A stretch of 64,000 nucleotides of DNA from Flavobacterium hungaricum (lineage in GTDB: Bacteria > Bacteroidota > Bacteroidia > Flavobacteriales > Flavobacteriaceae), in NCBI RefSeq assembly GCF_015182285.1, contig NZ_PRDM01000003.1:682001-746000 (forward strand). Reading direction: 5' to 3'. The position numbers and the translations under genes were made by a program. The number at the start of each line of letters is the position of its first letter. Position 1 is the first letter of the stretch. The notes below the pieces were generated by a model. The model made no database searches, was not told the DNA's origin, and saw only the letters and a list, made by a program, of their open reading frames with translations. Shown piece by piece: positions 9,060 to 16,492 of this stretch.

Positions 9060-10172
9060 ATGAAATCACAATCATTAATTGAAGATGAAATAGCAGTAAA
9101 AGAAAATTATGGTTATCAAATTCCTACAAGCCCGCTGATAGTGGAGGTTACGCCTCAGGAAAGAAATATTTTATCTCATGTGGGCACTCTTTTGGAGAAA
9201 GCGTTTAATAGCTATGAAAATCCAGATTATATAGCGGCGCTTCATCTGCATTCTTTTCAGCTTCTTCCAGAAAGGATAGCCAGAATCTTAAGCCGTTTTG
9301 GAACTGATTTTTCGGCAGAGCAGTACGGAGCTATTGTTTTTAGAGGTCTTTTGGAAGTCGATCAGGATCATCTGGGACCGACTCCTGCTAATTGGCAGAG
9401 TGCCGATTACTCAAAGCTTAATAAGTACGGATTTATTTGTTCGCTGCTGCATGGGGCCGTTCCATCCAAACCGGTGCAGTATTATGCGCAGCGAAAAGGG
9501 GGCGGTATTCTGCATGCGGTTATTCCAGATGAAAAAATGGCTGTAACGCAGACAGGCTCTGGGTCTAAAACAAATCTGTATGTTCATACCGAGGATGCGT
9601 TTCTTCTTCATCAAGCCGATTTTTTGAGTTTTCTTTATCTGCGAAATGAAGAGCGAGTTCCTTCAACACTTTACTCTGTACGCTCGCACGGAAAAGTTAA
9701 TTCAGTTATGGAAAAACTTTTTGATCCAATTTATCAATGTCCTAAGGATGCTAATTATGAGGAAGAAACGAATAGTGGTCCGCTGGCTTCTGTTCTATAT
9801 GGAAATAAAGAACTGCCTTTTATCAGATTTGATGCCGCAGAGCAGATATTTAATGAAAAGGCCGGACAGACGCCTGAAGCACTTTACAATTTAACGGAAT
9901 TCTGGAACGAGGCCAAAGAATTGATCAATAGTGATTATATACCCGATTCAGGAGACGTTATATTTGTCAACAATCACTTATGTGCTCACGGAAGAAGTGC
10001 TTTTACGGCAGGGCAGAGGGAGGAAAACGGCAGGATTGTGAAGTGTGAGAGACGACAAATGCTCAGAATGATGAGTAAAACGAGTTTGATTCATATGAGG
10101 TCGATGACGCATACCGATGATCCGTATTTTGTTATGGAAGAACATTTAGGAAAAGTTTTTGGCCAGGATTAA
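9060..10172 (+). CDS. Fe(II)/2-oxoglutarate dioxygenase, clavaminate-synthase-like (candidate L-lysine 4-hydroxylase, KDO type)
   Basis: A 370-residue protein with the facial-triad motif HTED in YVHTEDAFLLHQADFL, a distal histidine in NNHLCAHGRSAF and a downstream ERRQMLRM arginine that would hold 2-oxoglutarate. Overall layout fits the clavaminate-synthase-like branch, which in Bacteroidota includes the KDO enzymes that hydroxylate free L-lysine at C4. It is divergent to the lysine-based siderophore operon and ends in its own terminator. I infer it supplies hydroxylated lysine (or a related basic amino acid) to that pathway, giving a hydroxylated siderophore. Enduracididine or arginine hydroxylases share the fold, so substrate is uncertain. 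Confidence 0.8.
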   Translation: MKSQSLIEDEIAVKENYGYQIPTSPLIVEVTPQERNILSHVGTLLEKAFNSYENPDYIAALHLHSFQLLPERIARILSRFGTDFSAEQYGAIVFRGLLEVDQDHLGPTPANWQSADYSKLNKYGFICSLLHGAVPSKPVQYYAQRKGGGILHAVIPDEKMAVTQTGSGSKTNLYVHTEDAFLLHQADFLSFLYLRNEERVPSTLYSVRSHGKVNSVMEKLFDPIYQCPKDANYEEETNSGPLASVLYGNKELPFIRFDAAEQIFNEKAGQTPEALYNLTEFWNEAKELINSDYIPDSGDVIFVNNHLCAHGRSAFTAGQREENGRIVKCERRQMLRMMSKTSLIHMRSMTHTDDPYFVMEEHLGKVFGQD

Positions 10173-10189
10173 TTCCAAATACTATTAAA

Positions 10190-10227
10190 GAGAGAGATGT
10201 CAGACTATATTTGATGTCTCTTTTTTT
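10190..10227 (+). terminator. Rho-independent terminator after the dioxygenase gene
   Basis: An imperfect stem (AGAGATGTCA with TGATGTCTCT, two G-U wobbles) around a short AT loop is followed by a run of seven T residues, 20-50 bp after the stop codon. Confidence 0.7.
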
Positions 10228-10263
10228 GTTTGTATGTAGTTGTTATTCATTTTATAATAACTT

Positions 10264-10375
10264 CCTCAGCTAGCGCGAGCGTCCCGCTCGTGAACGTCAA
10301 GTCAGGGCTTGAACGAGAGTTCTTGTAATTGTAAAGGTTTTCCTCAGCTAGCGCGAGCGTCCCGCTCGTGAACGT
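10264..10375. repeat. Two REP-like palindromic repeats upstream of the RAYT gene
   Basis: Two near-identical copies at about 10264-10297 and 10341-10375 share CTAGCGCGAGCGTCCCGCTC and continue with GTGAACGT. The core GCGAGCG..CGCTCG can fold into a short GC-rich hairpin, conspicuous in this AT-rich background. Inverted copies follow the RAYT gene. This is the usual arrangement for REP sequences served by the adjacent transposase. Confidence 0.8.
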
Positions 10376-10438
10376 AAAGTAAGGGCACGAACTAGATGCC
10401 TGTATGTAAAGTTTTTCTTATGTTTGTCAAAAATATAA

Positions 10439-10987
10439 ATGAGCAGAAAATATAAGTTTGGAGAAAAAACAGGAGCTTACTTCATAAGCTTTGCTACTGT
10501 TTATTGGATAGATGTATTTACAAGAGAAGAATATTTTGGAAATATAATTGAATCATTAGATTATTGTCGTAAACATAAATTTATGGAACTTTATGGCTAT
10601 TGCATTATGCCGAGTCATATTCATTTAATTTTTAGATCATCAAATGGAGATCCTTCAGGTCTCATAAGAGATTTTAAAGGATTTACTTCTCGAAAAATGC
10701 TTAAAACAATTGAAGAAAATCCGCAAGAAAGTAGAAAAGAATGGATGCTTTGGATGTTTGAAAGAGCAGGCAAAAAAAGCAGTAATGTAAAATTTAGGCA
10801 ATTTTGGCAGCAGAATAACCAACCCATCGAAATTTGGTCTTTAAAAGTCTTTGAACAGAAATTAAAATATATTCATAATAATCCTCTGGAAACAGGTTTT
10901 GTTACTAATCCTGTAGATTGGAAATACAGCTCAGCAAGAAATTATGGTGATAATGATCAAACTGTTTTAGAAATTGATATTAATTGA
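10439..10987 (+). CDS. REP-associated tyrosine transposase (RAYT, Y1_Tnp family)
   Basis: An intact 182-residue single-strand transposase-like protein. The His-x-His metal motif appears in YCIMPSHIHLIF and the expected tyrosine helix in EQKLKYIHNNPLETGFV; length is normal for RAYTs. These enzymes cut and join REP hairpins in single-stranded DNA and are usually single-copy and domesticated. REP-like palindromes lie on both sides, direct at 10264 and 10341 and inverted at 10997 and 11284, with another direct copy at 11161. It is only distantly similar to the decayed RAYT pieces between 19.7 and 28.5 kb, which have different hairpins. Confidence 0.92.
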   Translation: MSRKYKFGEKTGAYFISFATVYWIDVFTREEYFGNIIESLDYCRKHKFMELYGYCIMPSHIHLIFRSSNGDPSGLIRDFKGFTSRKMLKTIEENPQESRKEWMLWMFERAGKKSSNVKFRQFWQQNNQPIEIWSLKVFEQKLKYIHNNPLETGFVTNPVDWKYSSARNYGDNDQTVLEIDIN

Positions 10988-10996
10988 TAATCGTTG

Positions 10997-11028
10997 CGGG
11001 CAAGAGCGAGACGCTCGCGCTAGGTAGT
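10997..11028. repeat. REP-like palindrome, inverted copy downstream of RAYT
   Basis: AGAGCGAGACGCTCGCGCTA is the reverse complement of the repeat upstream of the RAYT gene, with small changes. It is followed by AGTAGGATTCGAATGCT, which is shared with the copy at 11284. Confidence 0.75.
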
Positions 11029-11046
11029 AGGATTCGAATGCTATTT

Positions 11047-11430
11047 TTCATGAGATTACAAATTGAATGATACTGTCATAAATAGAAAAAGAGACTCAAA
11101 AAAATCTCTTTCTAAAATCAATATCTCTTAACTAATTATTTACTAATCAATTTCTCAAGCCTACCCGCTAGCGCGAGCGTCTCGCTCGTGCACTTAATAA
11201 ATAAATATTTTTAGGTTTTGATTTTGTTCTTTTTTTCTGAAAACACACAGATTTAATTCTCTCACTAGAGAGAAAGAAAAGTCAGGACACGAGCGAGACG
11301 CTCGCGCTAGCTAGCAGGATTCGAATGCTATTTTCATGCGATTACAAATTGAATGATACTGTCAAAAATAGAAAAAGAGACTCAAAAAAGTCTCTTTCTA
11401 AAATCAATATCTCTTAACTAATTATTTACC
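11047..11430. repeat. About 100-bp direct duplication of the XRE gene 3' end, with REP copies between
   Basis: The segment 11047-11150 (ATGAGATTACAAATTGAATG onward) is repeated almost exactly at 11334-11430. Each copy includes the hairpin AAGAGACTC..GTCTCTTT and TCTCTTAACTAATTATTTAC, which is the 3' end of the XRE gene on the minus strand. The first copy even keeps the codons for a terminal RLEKLISK. Direct (11161-11192) and inverted (11284-11318) REP palindromes lie between them. This looks like a local duplication coupled to REP movement. No other gene is seen in 10988-11421. Confidence 0.8.
11364..11400 (-). terminator. Terminator of the XRE gene (with a duplicate at 11080-11116)
   Basis: Read on the minus strand, AAGAGACT..AGTCTCTT forms a stem followed by a T-rich tract just after the XRE stop codon. 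The same hairpin occurs again about 285 bp further on because of the duplication. Confidence 0.65.
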
Positions 11431-11826
11431 AATAAATTTTTCAAGCCTCACCATCATTTCATCTTTCTCTTTCAACATCCTTTCATACAAAGCAATTTTT
11501 TCTTCATGAAGTTTTTTTAACTCTTCTATAGGATTGAAGTTAAATGTAGAATTAGGGTTTCCTACGCAGGCATTATCTCCAAAAGTATTAGAAATAATAT
11601 TTATCGCTTGTTCTTCATCAAAATTCTGAAAAGCTTCTACAGGAATTTTCAATACAGCAGAAATTTGTTTCAGCAAACTGTCTTCAATTACATCTTTCTG
11701 CTCCAGCATAGAAATTTTCTTTTGGTTCCAGTCTTCGCCCAGATCATAAGCCAAAGCTTCCTGCTTGATGTTTAGCATTTCTCTAAAACGCTTTACATTT
11801 CTTCCCTGATGTATTTTCTGTTCCAT
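11422..11826 (-). CDS. Small helix-turn-helix (XRE-like) regulator with C-terminal coiled coil
   Basis: A 134-residue protein from the ATG at 11826, chosen because its paralog at 29157-29555 begins with the same MEQKIHQGRNVKRFREML; a start four codons upstream is possible. The N-terminal half (RFREMLNIKQEALAYDLGEDWNQKKISMLEQ) has the XRE DNA-binding pattern. The C-terminal third, with ELKKLHEEKIALYERMLKEKDEMMVRLEK, should form a coiled coil for dimerisation. The linker between the halves differs strongly from the paralog. Target genes are unknown. Both genes carry similar upstream sequence. Confidence 0.8.
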   Translation of the reverse strand: MEQKIHQGRNVKRFREMLNIKQEALAYDLGEDWNQKKISMLEQKDVIEDSLLKQISAVLKIPVEAFQNFDEEQAINIISNTFGDNACVGNPNSTFNFNPIEELKKLHEEKIALYERMLKEKDEMMVRLEKFIGK

Positions 11827-11890
11827 AATGAGTTTCAATTTTTCTAAAGGCTCAATAATAAAAGCCCATTGGGATATAAATCCTAAGTTT

Positions 11891-11945
11891 CAAAGATAGA
11901 AAAATATAGCAAAAAACAGTATTCCTTTTGTCAGATATTATATCC
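11891..11945 (-). promoter_or_regulatory. Conserved upstream region of the XRE gene
   Basis: Two blocks are shared with the paralogous XRE gene. TTTCAAAGATA gives TATCTTTG on the minus strand, an exact TAnnTTTG -7 motif about 65 bp before the ATG. CTTTTGTCAGATATTATATCC (11925-11945) lies further upstream and could be an operator. The same blocks occur at 29615-29672 before the second gene. Confidence 0.5.
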
Positions 11946-12060
11946 CAAAAAAAAACATTACAATTCACGCTTTAACAGAATAAAATACTGCCTTTTACAT
12001 TCAAAATATAGATTAAAATGATTTTTTTAATTTCTTTTATAATTAATCTAAATAAAAATA

Positions 12061-12068
12061 TAAATTTG
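12061..12068 (+). promoter_or_regulatory. Candidate -7 element before the PepSY gene
   Basis: TAAATTTG matches TAnnTTTG 80 bp before the PepSY start codon. I see no clear TTTG -33 box at normal spacing. The remainder of the 320-bp gap 11827-12148 holds only the XRE upstream blocks and AT-rich sequence. Confidence 0.3.
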
Positions 12069-12148
12069 AATAAGGTAATTAAAGCTAAAATTATACTGCT
12101 GTTTGTCTGTTGTCTTGATCATTAAACTTAAGTGTTCTTTAGAAAAAA

Positions 12149-13273
12149 ATGAATAAAAAATTGAAAAAAAAGATTGGATGGCTTCATCTTTGGCTTGGGC
12201 TAAGTTCAGGGCTTGTTGTTTTTATAGTGGCATTGACGGGAAGTCTGATGGTTTTTGAAGAAGAAATAGACTCTTTTATCAATCCCGAATTTTACAATGT
12301 ACCATCAATTGGAACTTCTAAAAAGAGCTTAGATTATTGTATTAGTGTTTTGGAGAAAGACTATTCAATAAAAAAAATAAGCAGGATAAGTACTTGGGAC
12401 GATAAAAGCCGAACAATAGTTATTACGGGTAAAAACAAAGATAAGGAATCGCAGATTTTCTCCATGGATCCTTATACAGGAAAGGTTTTGGGAACTGTTT
12501 TATATAGAGATAGATTTTTTTCAATTGTTTTATCGCTGCACAGGGAATTATTACTTGGGGATATCGGAAAAATTATAACTGGGGTTTCCTGTTTAATATT
12601 CGTATTCCTGTTACTTTCGGGTCTCATTTTGTGGTGGCCGAAAAAAGTTCAAAATCTAAGGCAGCGGTTAACCGTCAAATGGAACAGTTCATTCAAGAGA
12701 GTCAATTGGGATTTTCATTCAACCTTTGGGTTCTATAGTTTTTTATTTTTATTAATTATCGCACTAACAGGTTTGGTATGGTCTTTTGATTGGTTTGAAA
12801 AAGGATTGTATTTTTTAGCGGACGGAGCAGTAAAAAAGGTTTCATTAAAGGTAGAGAATCCTACCAAGATTGATCCTAAACTGGATCAAAAGAGTTTTTA
12901 TCAAAATATCTACAATAAAACAGACAGTATTTTTCCTTATAAAGGAAACATTCAAATCAGGATTCCTTCTGATACCATTAACAGCATACAAGTTTTAAAA
13001 GAGCATTTAGATATTAGTATTCCAGACCAATCCAGCGCTGTATATTTTGACAAATATACAGGCGAAAATATTGAAATAAGACCTTATGCCTCTTTTAGCA
13101 GAGGGGATACAGTAAAACGTCTTGTATATCCGATTCATACAGGAAGTGTTTTTGGATATCCAACTAAAATAATTGCGTTCTTTGTAACACTGTTTGCTTT
13201 AACACTGCCCATAACTGGATTGATTATATGGCTGGGAAGAAAGAAAAAGAAAAGCAATTCTAAAATTGTATAG
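12149..13273 (+). CDS. PepSY-associated TM helix protein (putative siderophore-iron reductase)
   Basis: A 374-residue inner-membrane protein with four predicted helices: LHLWLGLSSGLVVFIVALTG near the N-terminus, IITGVSCLIFVFLLLSGLIL, FYSFLFLLIIALTGLVW and IIAFFVTLFALTLPITGLII near the C-terminus. Histidines at helix ends (WLHLW, LHREL, FHSTFG, PIHTG) are typical of the family. Related proteins (FsrB/PiuB type) are thought to reduce ferric siderophores at the inner membrane. It is about 2 kb from the siderophore locus, so it may act on that siderophore after import, although no TonB receptor is present here. It stands alone, not in an operon. Iron role is family knowledge plus context. Confidence 0.85.
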   Translation: MNKKLKKKIGWLHLWLGLSSGLVVFIVALTGSLMVFEEEIDSFINPEFYNVPSIGTSKKSLDYCISVLEKDYSIKKISRISTWDDKSRTIVITGKNKDKESQIFSMDPYTGKVLGTVLYRDRFFSIVLSLHRELLLGDIGKIITGVSCLIFVFLLLSGLILWWPKKVQNLRQRLTVKWNSSFKRVNWDFHSTFGFYSFLFLLIIALTGLVWSFDWFEKGLYFLADGAVKKVSLKVENPTKIDPKLDQKSFYQNIYNKTDSIFPYKGNIQIRIPSDTINSIQVLKEHLDISIPDQSSAVYFDKYTGENIEIRPYASFSRGDTVKRLVYPIHTGSVFGYPTKIIAFFVTLFALTLPITGLIIWLGRKKKKSNSKIV

Positions 13274-13479
13274 AACGGCAGGTCTTTCAATACGATAACA
13301 GTTTTGCAGTTTTGACAAATGAAATTATTGCTTGTGGAGTAGGTAATTTGTCAATTGTAATTTTTATTGATAGGATAATAACAATTTAAAATGGTTTTTG
13401 TTTAGACAATACACATTAATCCATTAATTTTATAAGTGCTGAAAAGGTTCAGATTTATAAAGTTTAGAAAATAAAAAAT

Positions 13480-13971
13480 ATGGAAAATTTAAAAAAAGCC
13501 TATATAGCCGGAGGATGTTTTTGGGGAATGGAAGATCTGTTCAGGGTGCGTCCCGGAGTAGTGGATACAGAAGTTGGGTACATTGGCGGAGTCAACGAGA
13601 ATCCGACCTATGAAAACCATCCTGGACATGCTGAAGGAATTGAGATTACTTATGACACCCGTCAGACTTCTTTTAAGGAACTGCTGGATTACTTTTTCCG
13701 TGTGCACGATCCGACAACCGTCGACAGACAGGGAAACGACAAAGGATCGAGTTACAGGTCGGCTGTTTTTATACAGAACGATGAGGAGAAACAAATTACA
13801 GAGGAAGTTATTAAGATTGTCAATGAATCGGGCAGATGGAATGGGCCTGTGGTGACACAGCTGGAACCAGCGGCGCACTTCTGGCCAGCCGAAGGATATC
13901 ATCAGGATTATCTGGTGAAGAATCCCAACGGATACACCTGTCATTTTGAGAGATTCGGAACTTTTTTATAA
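13480..13971 (+). CDS. msrA: Peptide-methionine (S)-S-oxide reductase MsrA
   Basis: A 163-residue protein starting [16 protein letters not shown], with the catalytic cysteine in the invariant GCFWG motif. Further family blocks follow: [36 protein letters not shown] and GSSYRSAVF. The C-terminal [15 protein letters not shown] block is also typical. It reduces methionine S-sulfoxide in proteins using thioredoxin. There is no fused MsrB domain. It is a single-gene unit with its own terminator. Confidence 0.95.
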   Translation: MENLKKAYIAGGCFWGMEDLFRVRPGVVDTEVGYIGGVNENPTYENHPGHAEGIEITYDTRQTSFKELLDYFFRVHDPTTVDRQGNDKGSSYRSAVFIQNDEEKQITEEVIKIVNESGRWNGPVVTQLEPAAHFWPAEGYHQDYLVKNPNGYTCHFERFGTFL

Positions 13972-14043
13972 ATTCTTCTGGACTGTAGGTAGTTCGGAAA
14001 GAGATCTAACAATACATTACTAATGAAATAGTAAAAGCTTAAG

Positions 14044-14078
14044 ACTGTGCGAATCGAAAGAGGAGCACAGTTTTTTTG
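14044..14078 (+). terminator. Terminator after msrA
   Basis: ACTGTGC pairs perfectly with GCACAGT across a 14-base loop and is followed by seven T residues, about 70 bp after the msrA stop. Confidence 0.85.
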
Positions 14079-14172
14079 TTTTAAGATTTATTTTTATTTT
14101 TTATAAAAAGAAATCTGTCCGGACTTACTTTTGCCTGAAATGGGAAATGATATTGTTCTGCAGGTTTCTATA

Positions 14173-14427
14173 TTAATAATAGGTCTGTTCCAGATAAGGA
14201 TCGTACAGATCGGTATTCCATTCATTATCGTTATAATCATCATTCAGCTCATCTGCTTCAGGATCTAAGATACTTTCGCCTTCGTCCATTGTGTCCCCGT
14301 ATAAAAATTCGCAATCAAAATCGGGTTCGTCTTCATTTCTGTTGTATAAAGCAGTTATAATGTTTAGAGCAGGTTTTTCAGTTTGAAAGGCTGTATTAAT
14401 AAGATTCATGTCTGGTGATGACTTCAT
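14173..14427 (-). CDS. Small acidic protein of unknown function
   Basis: An 84-residue frame if the internal methionine of MKSSPDMNLINTAF is taken as start; an upstream start at 14613 would add 62 residues with low-complexity, cysteine-rich sequence that does not look coding. The C-terminal half is strongly acidic (DTMDEGESILDPEADELNDD, ending DPYLEQTYY) and probably disordered. No family is recognised. It is convergent with msrA and divergent from the response regulator. Existence is plausible from codon-like composition but not certain. Confidence 0.5.
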   Translation of the reverse strand: MKSSPDMNLINTAFQTEKPALNIITALYNRNEDEPDFDCEFLYGDTMDEGESILDPEADELNDDYNDNEWNTDLYDPYLEQTYY

Positions 14428-14588
14428 AATGTATTGAATTAATGTTTTACTGTTTTTAGCAAAAATAGACAGCGGGGGAGGTTTTGGAATTACAGAATTA
14501 CGGCGCGGGCTTATATAATTTTGGATGATGCATTTTTGTTTAATTGAAATAGACTGGCTAATATTGTCATTCCAACAACAATGCTGCT

Positions 14589-14622
14589 TTTGCCGATCGT
14601 AAATTAATAGCAAATAGATTTG
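14589..14622 (+). promoter_or_regulatory. Candidate Bacteroidota promoter for the response regulator
   Basis: TTTG at 14589-14592 and TAGATTTG at 14615-14622 match the -33 (TTTG) and -7 (TAnnTTTG) elements with 22 bases between them, 77 bp before the start codon. Confidence 0.45.
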
Positions 14623-14698
14623 GAGCGTTCGTTATAAAATCTGTATCTTTAGTTATAAACTGGTAAACGCCTAAGAAAACACTTTTAAAAATTGAATT

Positions 14699-15079
14699 AT
14701 GCCTTATAAAAACATACTTCTTATTGATGATGACATTGAGGACACGGAATTCTTCACTGAAGCAGTAGAAGCTGTAAATAAAAATGTGGTATGCCGCACA
14801 GAATTAAATCCTTCCAAAGCATTTGAAGAATTGGCTGCTGCGGAGAATCTTCCCGATATTATATTTCTGGATTATAATATGCCGGCGGTAAACGGACTAG
14901 AGTTTATAAAGCGTATGCGCAACGCAGAGAAGTTAAAAAACATTGAGGTCATTGTCATGTCAACTCCTCCAGAAGAAGTAATGGTGCAGTGGTTTCAGAA
15001 AAACAATACTACAGTAAAATACATATCCAAACCGAATACTTTTCAGGAACTCAAAGAAATACTGGCAGAGTTGCTTTGA
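14699..15079 (+). CDS. Single-domain response regulator (receiver domain only)
   Basis: A 126-residue CheY-like receiver. The acidic pocket is IDDD near residues 9-12, the phosphoacceptor is D58 in IIFLDYNMPAVNG, the switch residue lies in VIVMSTP around 88-89, and the conserved lysine is K111 in YISKPNTF. No output domain follows. The opening ILLIDDDIEDTEFF and overall spacing resemble Rcp1-like regulators that pair with bacteriophytochrome or hybrid kinases. No kinase gene is nearby, so the partner is unknown. It converges on the next gene with 33 bp between stops. Confidence 0.92.
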   Translation: MPYKNILLIDDDIEDTEFFTEAVEAVNKNVVCRTELNPSKAFEELAAAENLPDIIFLDYNMPAVNGLEFIKRMRNAEKLKNIEVIVMSTPPEEVMVQWFQKNNTTVKYISKPNTFQELKEILAELL

Positions 15080-15112
15080 TTTAAAATGCTGTTGTTTCTT
15101 TATGGTATTTTT

Positions 15113-15628
15113 TCAGTGAATATAATTTCCAAAGTGTAGAATTAATGATTTAGTATCAGAATGTATAAAAAGCACTCTGACTAAACTTCCATCATTGGTA
15201 TCAATCAAATATTCATAACTCGATGTGGTCCATAAATCGGTCAAATTAAAAATGTTCTTTTTTACTTTTTCTGCTAATTGATTCAGATTATCTAAGTGAT
15301 AACTGCTTTTGAATAGATCTGGTGCCGCATTGAACGTGGCCAAATGGTCAAGACACCATAAAAAATTTTCATTTATTCTCTCTTTAATATGGTCAACATC
15401 CTTTCTTGTGGACTGGTTCATGTTAAAAAAATGAAATTCCGTACCGTTATTGTTTGGCGAGGGATTTATAAATTGATCCCGATCCTCCAATTTTCTGTCG
15501 GTTCTAATTCTCAGGTCGATAATTGCAGGATTATATCCGTCTGATAATAAACTCATAAATTCAGAAAACAAACCAATTGAATTTTCCAATAGCTTTATCT
15601 GGGTCAATTCATCATCATTACTTACCAT
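15113..15628 (-). CDS. Hypothetical soluble protein
   Basis: A 171-residue protein with no recognised domain. It has no signal peptide or membrane helix; an N-terminal amphipathic helical region (LTQIKLLENSIGLFSEFMSLL) precedes a mixed region with several tryptophans and aromatic residues (INENFLWCLDHLATF, LWTTSSYEYLIDTNDG). It sits alone between the response regulator and the pgl operon, convergent with the former. A link to the regulator is possible by position only. Confidence 0.6.
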   Translation of the reverse strand: MVSNDDELTQIKLLENSIGLFSEFMSLLSDGYNPAIIDLRIRTDRKLEDRDQFINPSPNNNGTEFHFFNMNQSTRKDVDHIKERINENFLWCLDHLATFNAAPDLFKSSYHLDNLNQLAEKVKKNIFNLTDLWTTSSYEYLIDTNDGSLVRVLFIHSDTKSLILHFGNYIH

Positions 15629-15713
15629 TTACTTATTTAAATTATGGTTAATTGCTTATTTGTGCATTACAAAGAAAATCATTTGATTTTAGAAATTGAC
15701 TAAGACGTTTAAA

Positions 15714-15753
15714 ATCAAAAAATGAGTCTATACTTGACAGTTATAGACTCATT
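15714..15753 (-). terminator. Terminator of the gnd-zwf-pgl operon
   Basis: AATGAGTCTATA and TATAGACTCATT form a perfect 12-bp stem. On the minus strand the stem is followed by TTTTTTGATTTT, 25-60 bp after the pgl stop codon. Confidence 0.85.
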
Positions 15754-15775
15754 AATATAAGTATTGAAGCAGATT

Positions 15776-16492
15776 TTAATTTGTTCCTGCAGCATTTTTA
15801 TCTACCAAAAACAATAACTCTCCAGAAACAGGTTTTATTAATTGCATTGGATACTTTTCTGGATTATATTCTCCATTTAAAACTTCGTTAAGTGCAGGTG
15901 CTTTTTTATCGCCAAAAGCTATTACAATAATTTTGGCTGCTTTGTTGATTAACGGCGCAGTCAATGTAATACGGTGCATTTTTTGAGGTTCAAGATAATA
16001 GGCGTCAACCCATTTGTTTTGTTCGTGTAATACTGCCTGTCCAGGAAAAAGAGAAGCCGTGTGTCCGTCATCTCCCATTCCCAATAAGATAAGATCAAAT
16101 TTACCTTCTTCACCCAAGATTTTTCTAATAGTCTGTTCATAGACAACAGCATAATCTTCTGGGGTATTGCCGTCTTTGTACATCGCAAAAATATTTTCGG
16201 ACGGAATTGGAACGTGGCTTAACAATGTATTGTAAGACATTTTTGCATTACTAAGATCATCATTTAGCGGCACCCAGCGTTCATCTCCCCAAAAAATAAA
16301 AACCTTGCTCCAGTCGATTTTTGATTTGTAATCTTCAGAAGCTAATAATTTATAAATCCCCGCAGGAGAAGAGCCTCCTGTAAGAACAGCTGTGAATCTG
16401 TTTTTTTTAGCAATTGACTCATTTGCCGCTTTTACAAAAAGATCTGCAGCTGTACTGTTGATTTCTTCGGTATTGTTATATATCTGTATCAT
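15776..16492 (-). CDS. pgl: 6-phosphogluconolactonase (DevB type)
   Basis: A 238-residue protein of the glucosamine-6-phosphate isomerase/lactonase fold. The phosphate loop TAVLTGGSSPAGIYKLL and the blocks VFIFWGDERWVPL and DLILLGMGDDGHTASLFPG are diagnostic. It hydrolyses 6-phosphogluconolactone, the second step of the oxidative pentose-phosphate pathway. Its ATG overlaps the end of zwf by 17 bp, so the two are translationally coupled. Function is secure from family and context. Confidence 0.95.
   Translation of the reverse strand: MIQIYNNTEEINSTAADLFVKAANESIAKKNRFTAVLTGGSSPAGIYKLLASEDYKSKIDWSKVFIFWGDERWVPLNDDLSNAKMSYNTLLSHVPIPSENIFAMYKDGNTPEDYAVVYEQTIRKILGEEGKFDLILLGMGDDGHTASLFPGQAVLHEQNKWVDAYYLEPQKMHRITLTAPLINKAAKIIVIAFGDKKAPALNEVLNGEYNPEKYPMQLIKPVSGELLFLVDKNAAGTN

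Noticed and set aside
13489..13944. 151-codon minus-strand frame opposite msrA
   Set aside because: msrA is unmistakable on the plus strand, and the antisense product has no plausible domain or start context.
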